A stretch of DNA of 10,684 nt, from NCBI GenBank assembly GCA_964655775.1, contig CAZZNQ010000118.1:1-10684 (forward strand), in the 5' to 3' direction. The position numbers and the translations under genes were made by a program. Numbering within the stretch: position 1 is the first letter of the stretch; each line of letters begins with the position of its first letter. Below, one piece after another: positions 1 to 7,045 of the stretch. The notes under the pieces were generated by a model. That model did not search any database. It was given only the letters and a program-made list of their open reading frames with translations, and was not told the origin of the DNA. Origin of the DNA: CAZZNQ01 sp964655775 (GTDB taxonomy: Bacteria; Planctomycetota; Brocadiia; SM23-32).

Positions 1-950
1 GACGACATGCCCACGCCGAGGCGTTTGGCGACGTCCCGCACCCGGGCCACCCGCAGGTCGACTTTGGCGAACTCGTCGATGGTGATGGGCTCGGCGATGG
101 GGTCGGGGGTAAACCCCGCCGCCTCAGGGGCCTCGCCGTCGGCCCCCGGGGCGCTGGAGGCCGCGGCGTACTTGTCGGCCTGGGCTTTGCCCCAGTCCCG
201 CAGCGAGTTCCATGGGAGCACCCGGTAATCCAGATCTATGCGGACGGCCAGCGCCTCCATGTTCGACGCGGTGCGCTGAAGCTCCCGGCCGATCGGGTCC
301 ACGACAATGGAGGGAGCGCGGAACGTCGAGGCGACGATGTAGTACTCGTGCCGATTGGCGTGCGAGCGCAACCATGCGACACCGGACGTGGCGGATGTGA
401 ACAGCACCAACTCCGCCCCGGCGTCCTCCAGGGCCTGCCACCCTTCGTCGAAAAAGACGTCGAAGCATATCTGCGCCCCGACACGGCCGAAGTCCAGGTC
501 GAACACGGGGTATTCAGCCCCGGGCGTGATCCCGCCCTCCAGCGTGCCGTCAAGGGTCAGCACGGGATGGGCCTTGCGGTAGACGCCCAGGACCGAGCCG
601 TTCCGCTCAAGCATGACGAGCGAGTTGTAGAACACTCCGCCCTCGCGCAGGCGCAAGGGCACGGCCACGTATGCGCCGTACTGGCGCGCCTTCTCGGCGA
701 CGGCGGAGACGATGGGGCCGTCGATCGGCTGGCAGTTCTCTTCGGGCGTCTGCTTCTCGCCCTGTCCGAAGTGCTCGGGCAGCAGCACCATGTCCAGACT
801 CCAGCCCCGGCGGTCCGCCTGCACGGCCATTTCGTCTATCATGGCCAGTCCGTCGGCCAGGCGCTGGGCGTCACCGCCTTCCACTTCGAAAGGGCTCAGA
901 GAGCAGGTGCCGATCACGGCGGGTCGGGGGCCGGGTGTGCGAGACGTCAT
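1..950 (-). CDS. Nitrilase-superfamily amidohydrolase fused to a MetRS-type tRNA-binding domain (3' end outside window)
   Basis: The reading frame is open from ATG at 950 to the window edge (316 codons visible, no stop). A good ribosome site, AGGAG with a 6-base spacer, precedes the ATG. Residues 1 to about 255 form a carbon-nitrogen hydrolase domain with the full catalytic triad: Glu59 in LLPEHF, Lys126 in VYRKAHP and Cys162 in GAQICFDVFF. The family hydrolyses or condenses C-N bonds of amides or nitriles in the cytoplasm; the exact substrate cannot be told here. An Ala/Gly/Pro-rich linker follows (about 255-287). From residue 289 the sequence ITIDEFAKVDLRVARV closely matches the start of the OB-fold tRNA-binding domain found at the C-terminus of methionyl-tRNA synthetase and in Trbp111-type proteins. 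The last residues (RDVAKRLGVGMS) fit that fold less clearly and also recall an IF-2 N-terminal or LacI-type helix motif. The nitrilase call is firm; the fused domain is likely but truncated by the window. Confidence 0.85.
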   Translation of the reverse strand, partial: MTSRTPGPRPAVIGTCSLSPFEVEGGDAQRLADGLAMIDEMAVQADRRGWSLDMVLLPEHFGQGEKQTPEENCQPIDGPIVSAVAEKARQYGAYVAVPLRLREGGVFYNSLVMLERNGSVLGVYRKAHPVLTLDGTLEGGITPGAEYPVFDLDFGRVGAQICFDVFFDEGWQALEDAGAELVLFTSATSGVAWLRSHANRHEYYIVASTFRAPSIVVDPIGRELQRTASNMEALAVRIDLDYRVLPWNSLRDWGKAQADKYAAASSAPGADGEAPEAAGFTPDPIAEPITIDEFAKVDLRVARVRDVAKRLGVGMS

Positions 951-1025
951 AGCAGTCTCCTGTGCGGCATGTGAGGAGAGGGTAAGCGAATGCGGGCGCG
1001 GTGGGGCTCGCGCAGATAGAAAGAG

Positions 1026-1104
1026 AGCGCAGCAGGCTCGATCCCGCGTTGGATGCGATTACGCATTCCTCCCACAGTAGCGCGGGTGCGACGCCTGCTG
1101 CGCT
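1026..1104. terminator. Nested inverted repeat between genes, possible bidirectional terminator or structured RNA
   Basis: Three stems nest symmetrically. The outer arms are 12 bp and perfect (1026-1037 with 1093-1104), the middle arms are 6 bp (CCCGCG 1043-1048 with CGCGGG 1081-1086), and the inner hairpin is ATGCG-ATTA-CGCAT (1053-1066). The plus-strand exit is T-rich (GTTTTCTTCCTT from 1105), and the minus-strand exit is CTCTTTCT. It lies 35 bases after the stop of the minus-strand gene ending at 1140 and before the nitrilase start at 950, so termination of the membrane-protein operon is the simplest role. The 14-base asymmetric inner bulge is unusual for a plain terminator, so a structured RNA element is an alternative. 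Confidence 0.55.
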
Positions 1105-1139
1105 GTTTTCTTCCTTGCGGCTAACGTTTGAGGGAAAGG

Positions 1140-2228
1140 TCAGTCCTCAAGCCGCTCCATGCCGGATGTCGGCTTGGGAACCTTGCCCTGTTCGATGGCC
1201 TCCTTGAGAGTCGCCTTCTCCTGTGGGGAGAGGTTCTCAGGGACGGTCCACTCGGTCACAGTGGCATTCGGGATAAGGCCCTGGCGAATGGCCTCGCGCA
1301 CCTGCTGGGCCTCCTCGGGAGGAACACCGGCCGGTATGCCAACCGTTGTGACTCCCGGCGAGGTCGACTGGACCTCTGCCTGAGCGGCGTTCTCGAACAG
1401 GGCTCGCACCAACTGGATGATTCGGATCTCCAGCTTGGATTTGTAGTCCCTGTTCGGGGAGTTCACCAGCTCGTTTAGGCTGTCCACAGCGTTGTTGATG
1501 TGAACGTCCAGTTTTTCCAGCACCATCTCGTCCAGGTAGGGCCCCAGCCGCTCCTCGAATGCAGTCTGGAACGCCTGCTCGATATTGCCCTGCTGGGTCA
1601 GCGTCTTGAAATCCTGCTCCTCGACGATCTGGCCGACGGCTTCGCTGAGTCGGGCGTCCGCTTCGGCGAGACCCTCTTCCAACTTCTGCCTGACCATGCT
1701 GCGCACCTTCCTTCGGGCGTCCGGTAGGTACTCGCTACGTGCTCTGGTGAGAAGCTCGTCGGACCATCTCGAGGCCTCGGAGCGGATCTGCTGAACCAGT
1801 TGCTGACGGTGCTCAGGCAACTGTGCGATCAGGTCCTCGACCAGAGGCTTGGCCCGGTTCTGCACCAGATCCGGAGCCATGGCGATGGCCCTGTCGGCCG
1901 CTCTGCGGGGAAGCAGGTGGATGTTGTCCAGCGCAGGCAGATCGTTCTGCTGCAGAACGGGGTTGACCTGCGCCTTCATCATCTCGATGAGTGTATCGGG
2001 TGCCAGGGTATCTTTGAGACCCCTGTAGATCCAGAAGTACATGTAGCCGGCGATCACCGCCAGCAACACAATAAAGAAGACCAGAGTGATCTTCCAGCCT
2101 CTGGATGCGACACGCTCCATGTGCGCAACGCGGTCGGCGAGGTGGTTGATATCACCGGCCAGGTCTTCGGATACAGCGGCTACGGGCTCTTCGGATTCGG
2201 GAGCCGTCTTGTTCTCCTGATCGTTCAT
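1140..2228 (-). CDS. Single-pass membrane protein with long helical domain, unknown function
   Basis: The protein has 362 residues. ATG at 2228 is preceded by a strong purine-rich ribosome site (AAGGAGAGGAGGG), 16 bases after the stop of the upstream gene, so the two form an operon. Residues 1-44 are charged and probably cytoplasmic. Residues 45-68 are a hydrophobic membrane helix rich in Leu, Ile, Val and Phe. The rest is a long Glu/Arg/Gln/Leu-rich region predicted by eye to be mostly helical, followed near the C-terminus by a duplicated motif (residues 303-321 and 334-352; consensus PxE followed by EAIxQGxxP). No enzyme motif is visible. With a non-cleaved anchor it would expose the helical domain to the periplasm or paracytoplasm. 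Its partner upstream has the same layout, suggesting paralogues or two subunits of one envelope structure. I do not recognise the family. Confidence 0.85.
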   Translation of the reverse strand: MNDQENKTAPESEEPVAAVSEDLAGDINHLADRVAHMERVASRGWKITLVFFIVLLAVIAGYMYFWIYRGLKDTLAPDTLIEMMKAQVNPVLQQNDLPALDNIHLLPRRAADRAIAMAPDLVQNRAKPLVEDLIAQLPEHRQQLVQQIRSEASRWSDELLTRARSEYLPDARRKVRSMVRQKLEEGLAEADARLSEAVGQIVEEQDFKTLTQQGNIEQAFQTAFEERLGPYLDEMVLEKLDVHINNAVDSLNELVNSPNRDYKSKLEIRIIQLVRALFENAAQAEVQSTSPGVTTVGIPAGVPPEEAQQVREAIRQGLIPNATVTEWTVPENLSPQEKATLKEAIEQGKVPKPTSGMERLED

Positions 2229-2244
2229 TGCGTCCCTCCTCTCC

Positions 2245-3021
2245 TTAGAGTTCGTAGTCCGGGATTTCGAGTTTGAGGCGGGCGAGCAAGGCCTTGGTCA
2301 GCTCGCTCACCAGTTCCTCTTCGCCCAAATCTCGGGGCAGGTCCGGGATCCTCCCCACCAGGTCCGCGATCTGGCGGCGCTGGTCGGCATAGCGATCCCA
2401 GCGTCGTGCGACCATGGCCTGTGCCGCTTTTTCTGCGGCAGAGCGCACTCTCTGTATGACCTCGTCCGGGTCATCCGTTCCCACGGCCTGCTCCAGCGTG
2501 ACCTGCTGGGAAGCCAGGATTCCGGCAAGCCTTTCATTGAGGGCCTCGTCCACCATGGCCTGCAGGTCGTCGAGCAGCAACTGGCCCTGGCTCTGGAGCA
2601 TACCCTCGATTTGGGGGCTCAGCCGTTTGTATTCACTCTCTACGATCGGGCGAACGTCCTCGACGAAGGCCTGGAATTCCTCCTGGGCCGTCGTCTGGAG
2701 GTCCATGTCCTCGACCATCGCCTTGGCTTCTTCCAGGTAGGCCTTGCCGACCTCCTCAGCCAGGGCCTGGAACTGCTTAGGATCGCCGGTCAGGTTGTTC
2801 TTGATCCTGTCGGCCTCCGTCCTCAGGGCGGGTTCCATGTCGTTGTAGACATTCATTCCAAGGCTGATGAACGCCCAAACGAAGAGTCCTACGATACCAA
2901 AGCCGGCAAGCACACCGAGAATCCTTACCCAGCTCCCGATGCGCGCGGAGGTCCTGATGGAATCCAGGTCCTCCTCCATCGCGGCGATTTGGTTCTTGAC
3001 TTCCTGTTCGCTCACACTCAT
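2245..3021 (-). CDS. Single-pass membrane protein with helical domain, unknown function
   Basis: The protein has 258 residues from ATG at 3021, chosen because AAGAGG lies 8 bases upstream. The frame can also start at GTG 3090 (281 residues), which lacks its own well-spaced ribosome site. Residues 1-30 are charged (a short amphipathic helix, QIAAMEEDLDSIR). Residues 32-56 are a membrane helix with several Gly (ILGVLAGFGIVGLFVWAFI). The remaining 200 residues are rich in Glu, Ala, Leu and Gln and look almost entirely helical, with no recognisable catalytic motif. It is the first gene of a two-gene operon behind the promoter at 3218-3247. The matching anchor and helical layout of the next gene suggest that the two products act together at the membrane. 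The family is not recognised. Confidence 0.8.
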   Translation of the reverse strand: MSVSEQEVKNQIAAMEEDLDSIRTSARIGSWVRILGVLAGFGIVGLFVWAFISLGMNVYNDMEPALRTEADRIKNNLTGDPKQFQALAEEVGKAYLEEAKAMVEDMDLQTTAQEEFQAFVEDVRPIVESEYKRLSPQIEGMLQSQGQLLLDDLQAMVDEALNERLAGILASQQVTLEQAVGTDDPDEVIQRVRSAAEKAAQAMVARRWDRYADQRRQIADLVGRIPDLPRDLGEEELVSELTKALLARLKLEIPDYEL

Positions 3022-3091
3022 CTCGTTTTCCTCTTGAAGGAAGACATTGTCCTTCGGTGCCTGCGCTTCCTTACACTGCGTACTGCTCACG

Positions 3092-3109
3092 TCAACAGCA
3101 GACCCGCAT
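3092..3109 (-). other. Possible five-codon leader ORF upstream of the membrane-protein operon
   Basis: In the leader RNA, ATG at 3109 begins a five-codon frame (Met-Arg-Val-Cys-Cys, stop TGA at 3092-3094). It is preceded by a very purine-rich stretch, GGGAGGAGG, placing GGGAGG 5 bases upstream of the ATG. One base separates its stop from the GTG at 3090 that would begin the longer form of the downstream membrane protein, a layout that permits translational coupling. Whether it is translated is inference. It is so short that it may be chance next to a strong Shine-Dalgarno-like sequence. Confidence 0.25.
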
Positions 3110-3217
3110 CACCTCCTCCCACCGCCTGCGCAGAACGTCACACAGAAGTGCTTGACTTCGATCGAACCAGGAATGCGTCTATGCGAGTGCGACAGAGACT
3201 ACGTCAAGTTGGCAGGG

Positions 3218-3247
3218 AATATAATCCATCCCCCTTCAACTTGTCAA
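3218..3247 (-). promoter_or_regulatory. Sigma-70-type promoter for the two-gene membrane-protein operon
   Basis: On the minus strand a consensus -35 box TTGACA (3242-3247) is followed, after 18 bases, by TATATT (3218-3223) in an AT-rich island that contrasts with the GC-rich surroundings. Transcription would begin near 3210, leaving a leader of about 190 bases before ATG 3021. It lies just downstream of the priA stop, so the operon can be transcribed independently of priA. Confidence 0.7.
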
Positions 3248-3291
3248 ACGTTTTTTTGGCCCGTCATATGTAGCGTAATGCTGCGCACTTG

Positions 3292-5556
3292 CTACAGCAT
3301 CGACATCGGATCGACATCCACCATCACTTTCACGCCCGAGGGCCCCTTCAGCAAACCGTCAGCCGCCGCCAGCACGCTTCGCACCGAACCCGAGTCCGGG
3401 CATTTGAGCATCAGGTGGTACCGATGCCGCCCGCGTATCTGCGAGACCGGCGCCGGTGCGGGCCCCAGCAACCTCACCCCCGGGACTTCTTCCTCCGCGA
3501 TGCGGCGCAGTCCTTTCGCCAGGCCGCTGCAGTACGAGCGTACGCGCTCCTGCTCGCGCGCGCGGCAGATGACCCGCACCATCCGTCCGTACGGCGGATA
3601 GCCCAGCTCGCGGCGCAGGGGCAGCTCGTGGTTGGCGAAGGCGTCGTAATCATGACGCGCCGCCGCCCGGATGCTCGGGTCCGTCGGCATGAACGTTTGG
3701 GCGATGACGCGCCCGCCGGCGGGGCCACGGCCCGTGCGACCCGCGACCTGGGCCAAAAGCTGGAACGTGCGCTCCCGACTTCGGAAGTCCGGCAGGTGCA
3801 GCGCCACGTCCGCGTTCACCACGCCCACCGTGGTCACGTTCGGGAAGTCCAAACCTTTCGCAACCATCTGCGTGCCGATCAGCACGTCCGCCTTGCCGTT
3901 GTGGAACGCGTTGAGTTTCTTCTCGTGGGCGCCGCGAACGCGCGTTGTGTCGCTGTCCATCCGGATAAGGCCTGCGCCGGGGAACAGGTCCGCGACGGCG
4001 GCCTCAGTGCGTTCGGTCCCTGCGCCGCCGTAGCGCAAATCCTCCAGCCCGCAGTCCGGGCAGGCATCGGGAGGGCGCACCTGGTGGCCGCAGTAGTGGC
4101 ATTCCAGCAGGTTGATGCGGCGGTGGTAGTTGAGGGTGATGTCGCAGCGGCGACACTTGAGCACGTAGCCGCACCGCGGGCAGTGCACGAACGGCGCGAA
4201 GCCGCGCCGGTTGATGAAGAGGATGACCTGCTGGCCCTGCTGAAGCGATTGGCGCATGCAGGCTTCCAGACGGCGGCTGATCACGCGCGGCACCCCCCGG
4301 CCTGCCCATTCCTCGCGCATGTCCACCACCTCCACCGGAGGCAGGGGGTGCTCGCCGATGCGGCGCGTGAGCTGGATGCGCTCGTACTTGCCGGCCAGGG
4401 AGTTATAGTAGCTCTCCAGCGAGGGCGTGGCGCTGCCAAGCACAACCAGGGCGCCTTCCGTGCTGGCGCGCACGATGCCCACGTCACGGGCATGGTAGCG
4501 GGGCACGTTGTCCTGCTTGAAGCTGTTCTCGTGTTCCTCATCTATCACCAGCAGCCCCAGCGACGGGACGGGTGCGAAGATGGCCGAGCGGGCGCCGATC
4601 ACCACGTCTGCTTCGCCCGCGCGTATGCGGTCCCACTGCTTGCGGCGCTCCGCCTCCGTCAGGCTGCTGTGCAGCACGGCCAGTCTGCGGAACCGGCCGG
4701 CGAAGTGGCGCACCGTCTGCGGCGTCAGGCTTATCTCCGGAACCAGCACAATCGCCTGCTTGCCTATCCCAACCAGCTCGGATATGACCTGCAGGTACAC
4801 TTCTGTCTTGCCGCTGCTGGTGATGCCGTGCAGCAGCACCACGCCGAACCCGCCGCGTTTCATCTTGCCGGTTATCACGTCGAAGGCGCGCTGCTGCTCG
4901 GGCGTGAGCTTCGGGGCCGGCTGCGGGGCGGCTGCGACGACGTTCAGCGGGTCTTCCGGTTCCACCACGCGCATCTCGTAGTCGATGATCTCGCGTCGCT
5001 TCAGAGCGTCGAACGACGAGCGCGAGGTGGAGGTCTGCCGCTTAATGTCCGCAACGCTGCCTTCGCCGTTCATGGCGGCCAGCGCCCGCAGTATGCGGCT
5101 CTGGGCGGGAGACCGATCGAATATCTCGTCGGCCAGTGCATCCGCTTCCTCAGTCGCTATCTGCAGCAGAGCATAGCGCACCTTGCGCCGCTTGCGGTTC
5201 TTGCGCACGGCGGCCGGCAGGGCCGCGTGCAGCACCTCTCCCAGGGAGCAGTAGTAGTAGTCGGCCATCCAGCGGGCCAGCGCGAGCATTTCCTGCGGGA
5301 ATATCGGCGACTTGTCCAGGGCGCGGACGATTTCCTTCAGACTGGAATCGGGAAGCTCGGAAGATTCCTTCAGGCCGATGCAGTATCCGAGCACGCCTTT
5401 CCTCTGGCCGAACGGGACGCGCACGCGCCCGCCCACCACCACGCTGCCGCGGAGCGCAGGCGGGATCAGGTAATCGAACGACCGCCGCAGGGGCAGATTC
5501 AGGGCGACCTGGGCGATTCGGGCCTCGTCGGCCTGCTGGGAGGGTGACTCGCTCAA
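3292..5556 (-). CDS. priA: Primosomal protein N' (replication-restart helicase PriA)
   Basis: PriA is a 3'-to-5' superfamily 2 DNA helicase that recognises stalled forks and reloads the replicative helicase. From TTG at 5556 the protein has 754 residues, close to the usual size of about 730. The N-terminal 3'-end-binding domain begins near residue 12 (ARIAQVALNLPLRRSFDYL). Walker A is GITSSGKT (244-251), the DEEH box is at 339-342, and a SATPSLESY motif follows at 375-383. Eight zinc-binding cysteines in CxxC pairs lie at about 459-502. The C-terminal helicase motifs are GTQMVAKG (561-568) and QVAGRTGR (603-610). The frame remains open upstream to 5757, but those extra residues do not resemble PriA and contain the likely promoter. 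TTG 5556 directly follows AAGGAGGA, although its spacing is short. All key residues are present and the gene appears intact. Confidence 0.97.
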   Translation of the reverse strand: MSESPSQQADEARIAQVALNLPLRRSFDYLIPPALRGSVVVGGRVRVPFGQRKGVLGYCIGLKESSELPDSSLKEIVRALDKSPIFPQEMLALARWMADYYYCSLGEVLHAALPAAVRKNRKRRKVRYALLQIATEEADALADEIFDRSPAQSRILRALAAMNGEGSVADIKRQTSTSRSSFDALKRREIIDYEMRVVEPEDPLNVVAAAPQPAPKLTPEQQRAFDVITGKMKRGGFGVVLLHGITSSGKTEVYLQVISELVGIGKQAIVLVPEISLTPQTVRHFAGRFRRLAVLHSSLTEAERRKQWDRIRAGEADVVIGARSAIFAPVPSLGLLVIDEEHENSFKQDNVPRYHARDVGIVRASTEGALVVLGSATPSLESYYNSLAGKYERIQLTRRIGEHPLPPVEVVDMREEWAGRGVPRVISRRLEACMRQSLQQGQQVILFINRRGFAPFVHCPRCGYVLKCRRCDITLNYHRRINLLECHYCGHQVRPPDACPDCGLEDLRYGGAGTERTEAAVADLFPGAGLIRMDSDTTRVRGAHEKKLNAFHNGKADVLIGTQMVAKGLDFPNVTTVGVVNADVALHLPDFRSRERTFQLLAQVAGRTGRGPAGGRVIAQTFMPTDPSIRAAARHDYDAFANHELPLRRELGYPPYGRMVRVICRAREQERVRSYCSGLAKGLRRIAEEEVPGVRLLGPAPAPVSQIRGRHRYHLMLKCPDSGSVRSVLAAADGLLKGPSGVKVMVDVDPMSML

Positions 5557-5602
5557 GGTCCTCCTTCGGGCAAGGGGTGCCGGTGTTCGCTGGGCGGATG
5601 CT

Positions 5603-5630
5603 ATGGTATGATCTGCGGCCGCCCTGTCAA
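5603..5630 (-). promoter_or_regulatory. Likely priA promoter
   Basis: The minus strand has a perfect TTGACA (5625-5630), a 16-base spacer and TACCAT (5603-5608), a moderate -10 match. Transcription would start about 35-40 bases upstream of the TTG start at 5556. The promoter lies inside the 5' extension of the long open frame, which argues that the extension is not translated. Confidence 0.55.
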
Positions 5631-5695
5631 CCGTCCGAGCAGACACGGAAGCGGCTCGCAGGACGCGGTATGCGGGGGCGCATCCATTTTGTGAG

Positions 5696-5724
5696 TTGAC
5701 AAAGGGGTAGCGGGAGTATAAGTT
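5696..5724 (+). promoter_or_regulatory. Promoter of the coiled-coil membrane protein gene, divergent from priA
   Basis: TTGACA at 5696-5701 is followed by an AT-rich stretch, TATAAGTTTATA, starting at 5717. The -10 box could be TATAAG (15-base spacer) or TAAGTT (17-base spacer). The predicted leader of about 90 bases contains complementary C and G runs (CCCCC near 5770, GGGGGG near 5794) that could fold before the ribosome site. The promoter is back-to-back with the priA promoter about 65 bases away. Confidence 0.6.
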
Positions 5725-5821
5725 TATAGGCGCGAACGGTGTAAGAAATGGAGACAAGGGGCTTCCGTCCCCCGTTCCCGCGTGCCGGAGAAGGGGGGAA
5801 ACCGCTTACAGGAGAGAGAAC

Positions 5822-6901
5822 ATGGCCGCCGTCAGACGAGGTTCAGAGTCTGGAGTCGTCATAGCTCTGGTCATCTTCGTGGTGCTGGCGATCGTCGGCA
5901 TTGGGTTCGCCGTCTGGTCCTACTCACAGCTGCGCATGGCTCAGAACGAGATCGAGCAGAACCAGCAGTTGTTCGCCAACAACGTCGGCGCGGCCTTCAA
6001 TGAGGCGGGCTGGCAGCTCTCCACCCAGACTCCCACCGAGCTGGGCTTCAAGTACGGTCAGCAGAGCTACGAAGACGTAGCGCAGAAGCTTGAGCAGGCC
6101 GCCGAATGTGAGAAAGAACTGATGCCCACGCTCGGATGGCAGAGCCTGGAGGGTCTGCGCACCGACCTCAGCGATTCGCCAGCGCAAGCGGCGGCAGAAG
6201 CCGCCGGACTCAGCCCCTACGGCGATCTGCGCGGCCTGCTGCAGTACTACGAGGAGACCTACGCCGACCTGAAGCAGCAGGTGGCCAGCCTGAACTCGGA
6301 GAACGCCGCCCTTGAGAATCAGGTCAGCTCGCTGAAGCAGTCGCTCACCGAAACCGAACGCGAGTGGGGCGACAAGCTCGCCGAGGCCACCGAAGACTTC
6401 CAGAACAAGATCGCACAACTGCGTCAGGACTACGAAGACATCGTCGGGAAGTATAACGAACAGCGGCAGCAGACCGCCGATTGGCGCCAGAAACACGGCC
6501 AGGAGGTAGCCGAGCACGAGCGCGACGTCAACGAGCTGCAGCGCCGGCTGACCCACCTGCAGGAGCGCTACGACGAGGTCGTGCGGGGCCCTCAGCCCGA
6601 GGAAAAGATGGCGGCCGAGAGCAAGGTGCTCGTCATGAACGCCGAGGACCAGTTCGTCGTGCTGGAGGGCGGCGCAGACGAGGATCGCAAACCCGAGACC
6701 ACCTACGTCATCTACCGTCTGACGCCGGACGGCCAGCAGCGCAAGAAGGGCACCGTGGAGGTGGCCGAGGTCTACGAGCACAGCTCGCTGGCGGTCGTCA
6801 CCGACGAGACCGAAACGATTCTCGTCGGCGACCCTGCGGTCACGAAGGCCCGCTGGGACCGTTTCCACGGCCAGTTGGCGCAGGCCGGCGGCGGAAGCTG
6901 A
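5822..6901 (+). CDS. Single-pass membrane coiled-coil protein with C-terminal beta domain, unknown function
   Basis: The protein has 359 residues, and ATG at 5822 is preceded by AGGAGAGAGAAC, a clear ribosome site. Residues 11-33 form an uncleaved membrane anchor after a short basic N-terminus (RR at 5-6), placing the bulk outside the cytoplasm. Residues 40-140 are mixed and partly helical. Residues 143-255 form a long coiled coil rich in Gln, Glu and Leu (for example LNSENAALENQVSSLKQSL). Residues 268-340 look beta-rich (VLVMNAEDQFVVLEGG, TTYVIYRL, GTVEVAEVYEHSSLAVV, TILVGDPAV). This resembles small beta domains that end many planctomycete envelope proteins with the same anchor plus coil layout, an impression from memory rather than a search. 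No catalytic motif is seen. A structural or tethering role in the cell envelope is inference. It is a single-gene unit closed by the hairpin at 6935-6965. Confidence 0.85.
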   Translation: MAAVRRGSESGVVIALVIFVVLAIVGIGFAVWSYSQLRMAQNEIEQNQQLFANNVGAAFNEAGWQLSTQTPTELGFKYGQQSYEDVAQKLEQAAECEKELMPTLGWQSLEGLRTDLSDSPAQAAAEAAGLSPYGDLRGLLQYYEETYADLKQQVASLNSENAALENQVSSLKQSLTETEREWGDKLAEATEDFQNKIAQLRQDYEDIVGKYNEQRQQTADWRQKHGQEVAEHERDVNELQRRLTHLQERYDEVVRGPQPEEKMAAESKVLVMNAEDQFVVLEGGADEDRKPETTYVIYRLTPDGQQRKKGTVEVAEVYEHSSLAVVTDETETILVGDPAVTKARWDRFHGQLAQAGGGS

Positions 6902-6934
6902 CGAAGCCGTTCTTTCCGCAGTCGTAAGGCACGA

Positions 6935-6965
6935 CCGGCCCGGGCTCATTCAAGTCCCGGGCCGG
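6935..6965 (+). terminator. Strong GC hairpin after the coiled-coil gene
   Basis: Perfect 10-bp arms CCGGCCCGGG (6935-6944) and CCCGGGCCGG (6956-6965) enclose an 11-base loop, 33 bases after the stop codon. No T-run follows (CCTGCTT), so it is not a canonical intrinsic terminator. It could still stop transcription, protect the 3' end, or separate the mRNA from the tRNA that starts 5 bases later. Confidence 0.6.
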
Positions 6966-6970
6966 CCTGC

Positions 6971-7045
6971 TTCCCGGTGGTGTAATTGGTAACACAGCAG
7001 GTTTTGGTCCTGCTATTCCTGGTTCGAATCCAGGCCGGGAAGCCA
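6971..7045 (+). tRNA. tRNA-Gln (anticodon UUG), CCA encoded
   Basis: The full cloverleaf can be traced. The acceptor arms are TTCCCGG (6971-6977) and CCGGGAA (7035-7041). The D-arm contains AATTGGTAA. The anticodon stem is GCAGG/CCTGC with loop TTTTGGT, giving anticodon TTG at 7004-7006. The T-arm is CCTGG-TTCGAAT-CCAGG. The discriminator base is G7042 and the CCA tail (7043-7045) is genome-encoded. UUG reads CAA and, by wobble, CAG. The gene follows the coiled-coil gene closely on the same strand and has no recognisable separate promoter between, so it may be co-transcribed with that gene or have a weak promoter of its own. Confidence 0.96.

Noticed and set aside
3269..3296. Imperfect hairpin overlapping the priA stop codon as a terminator
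   Set aside because: The stem is short and interrupted, and on the minus strand it is followed by an A-run rather than a T-run.
3289..5547. 752-codon open frame on the plus strand opposite priA
   Set aside because: It is antisense to a clearly identified priA; high GC keeps the opposite frame open. Its composition (many His, Ala, Arg, Gln) is that of a shadow frame.
5924..6949. 341-codon minus-strand frame opposite the coiled-coil gene
   Set aside because: Shadow of the plus-strand gene, whose membrane segment, coiled coil and ribosome site are convincing; the minus frame has no ribosome site or recognisable domain.
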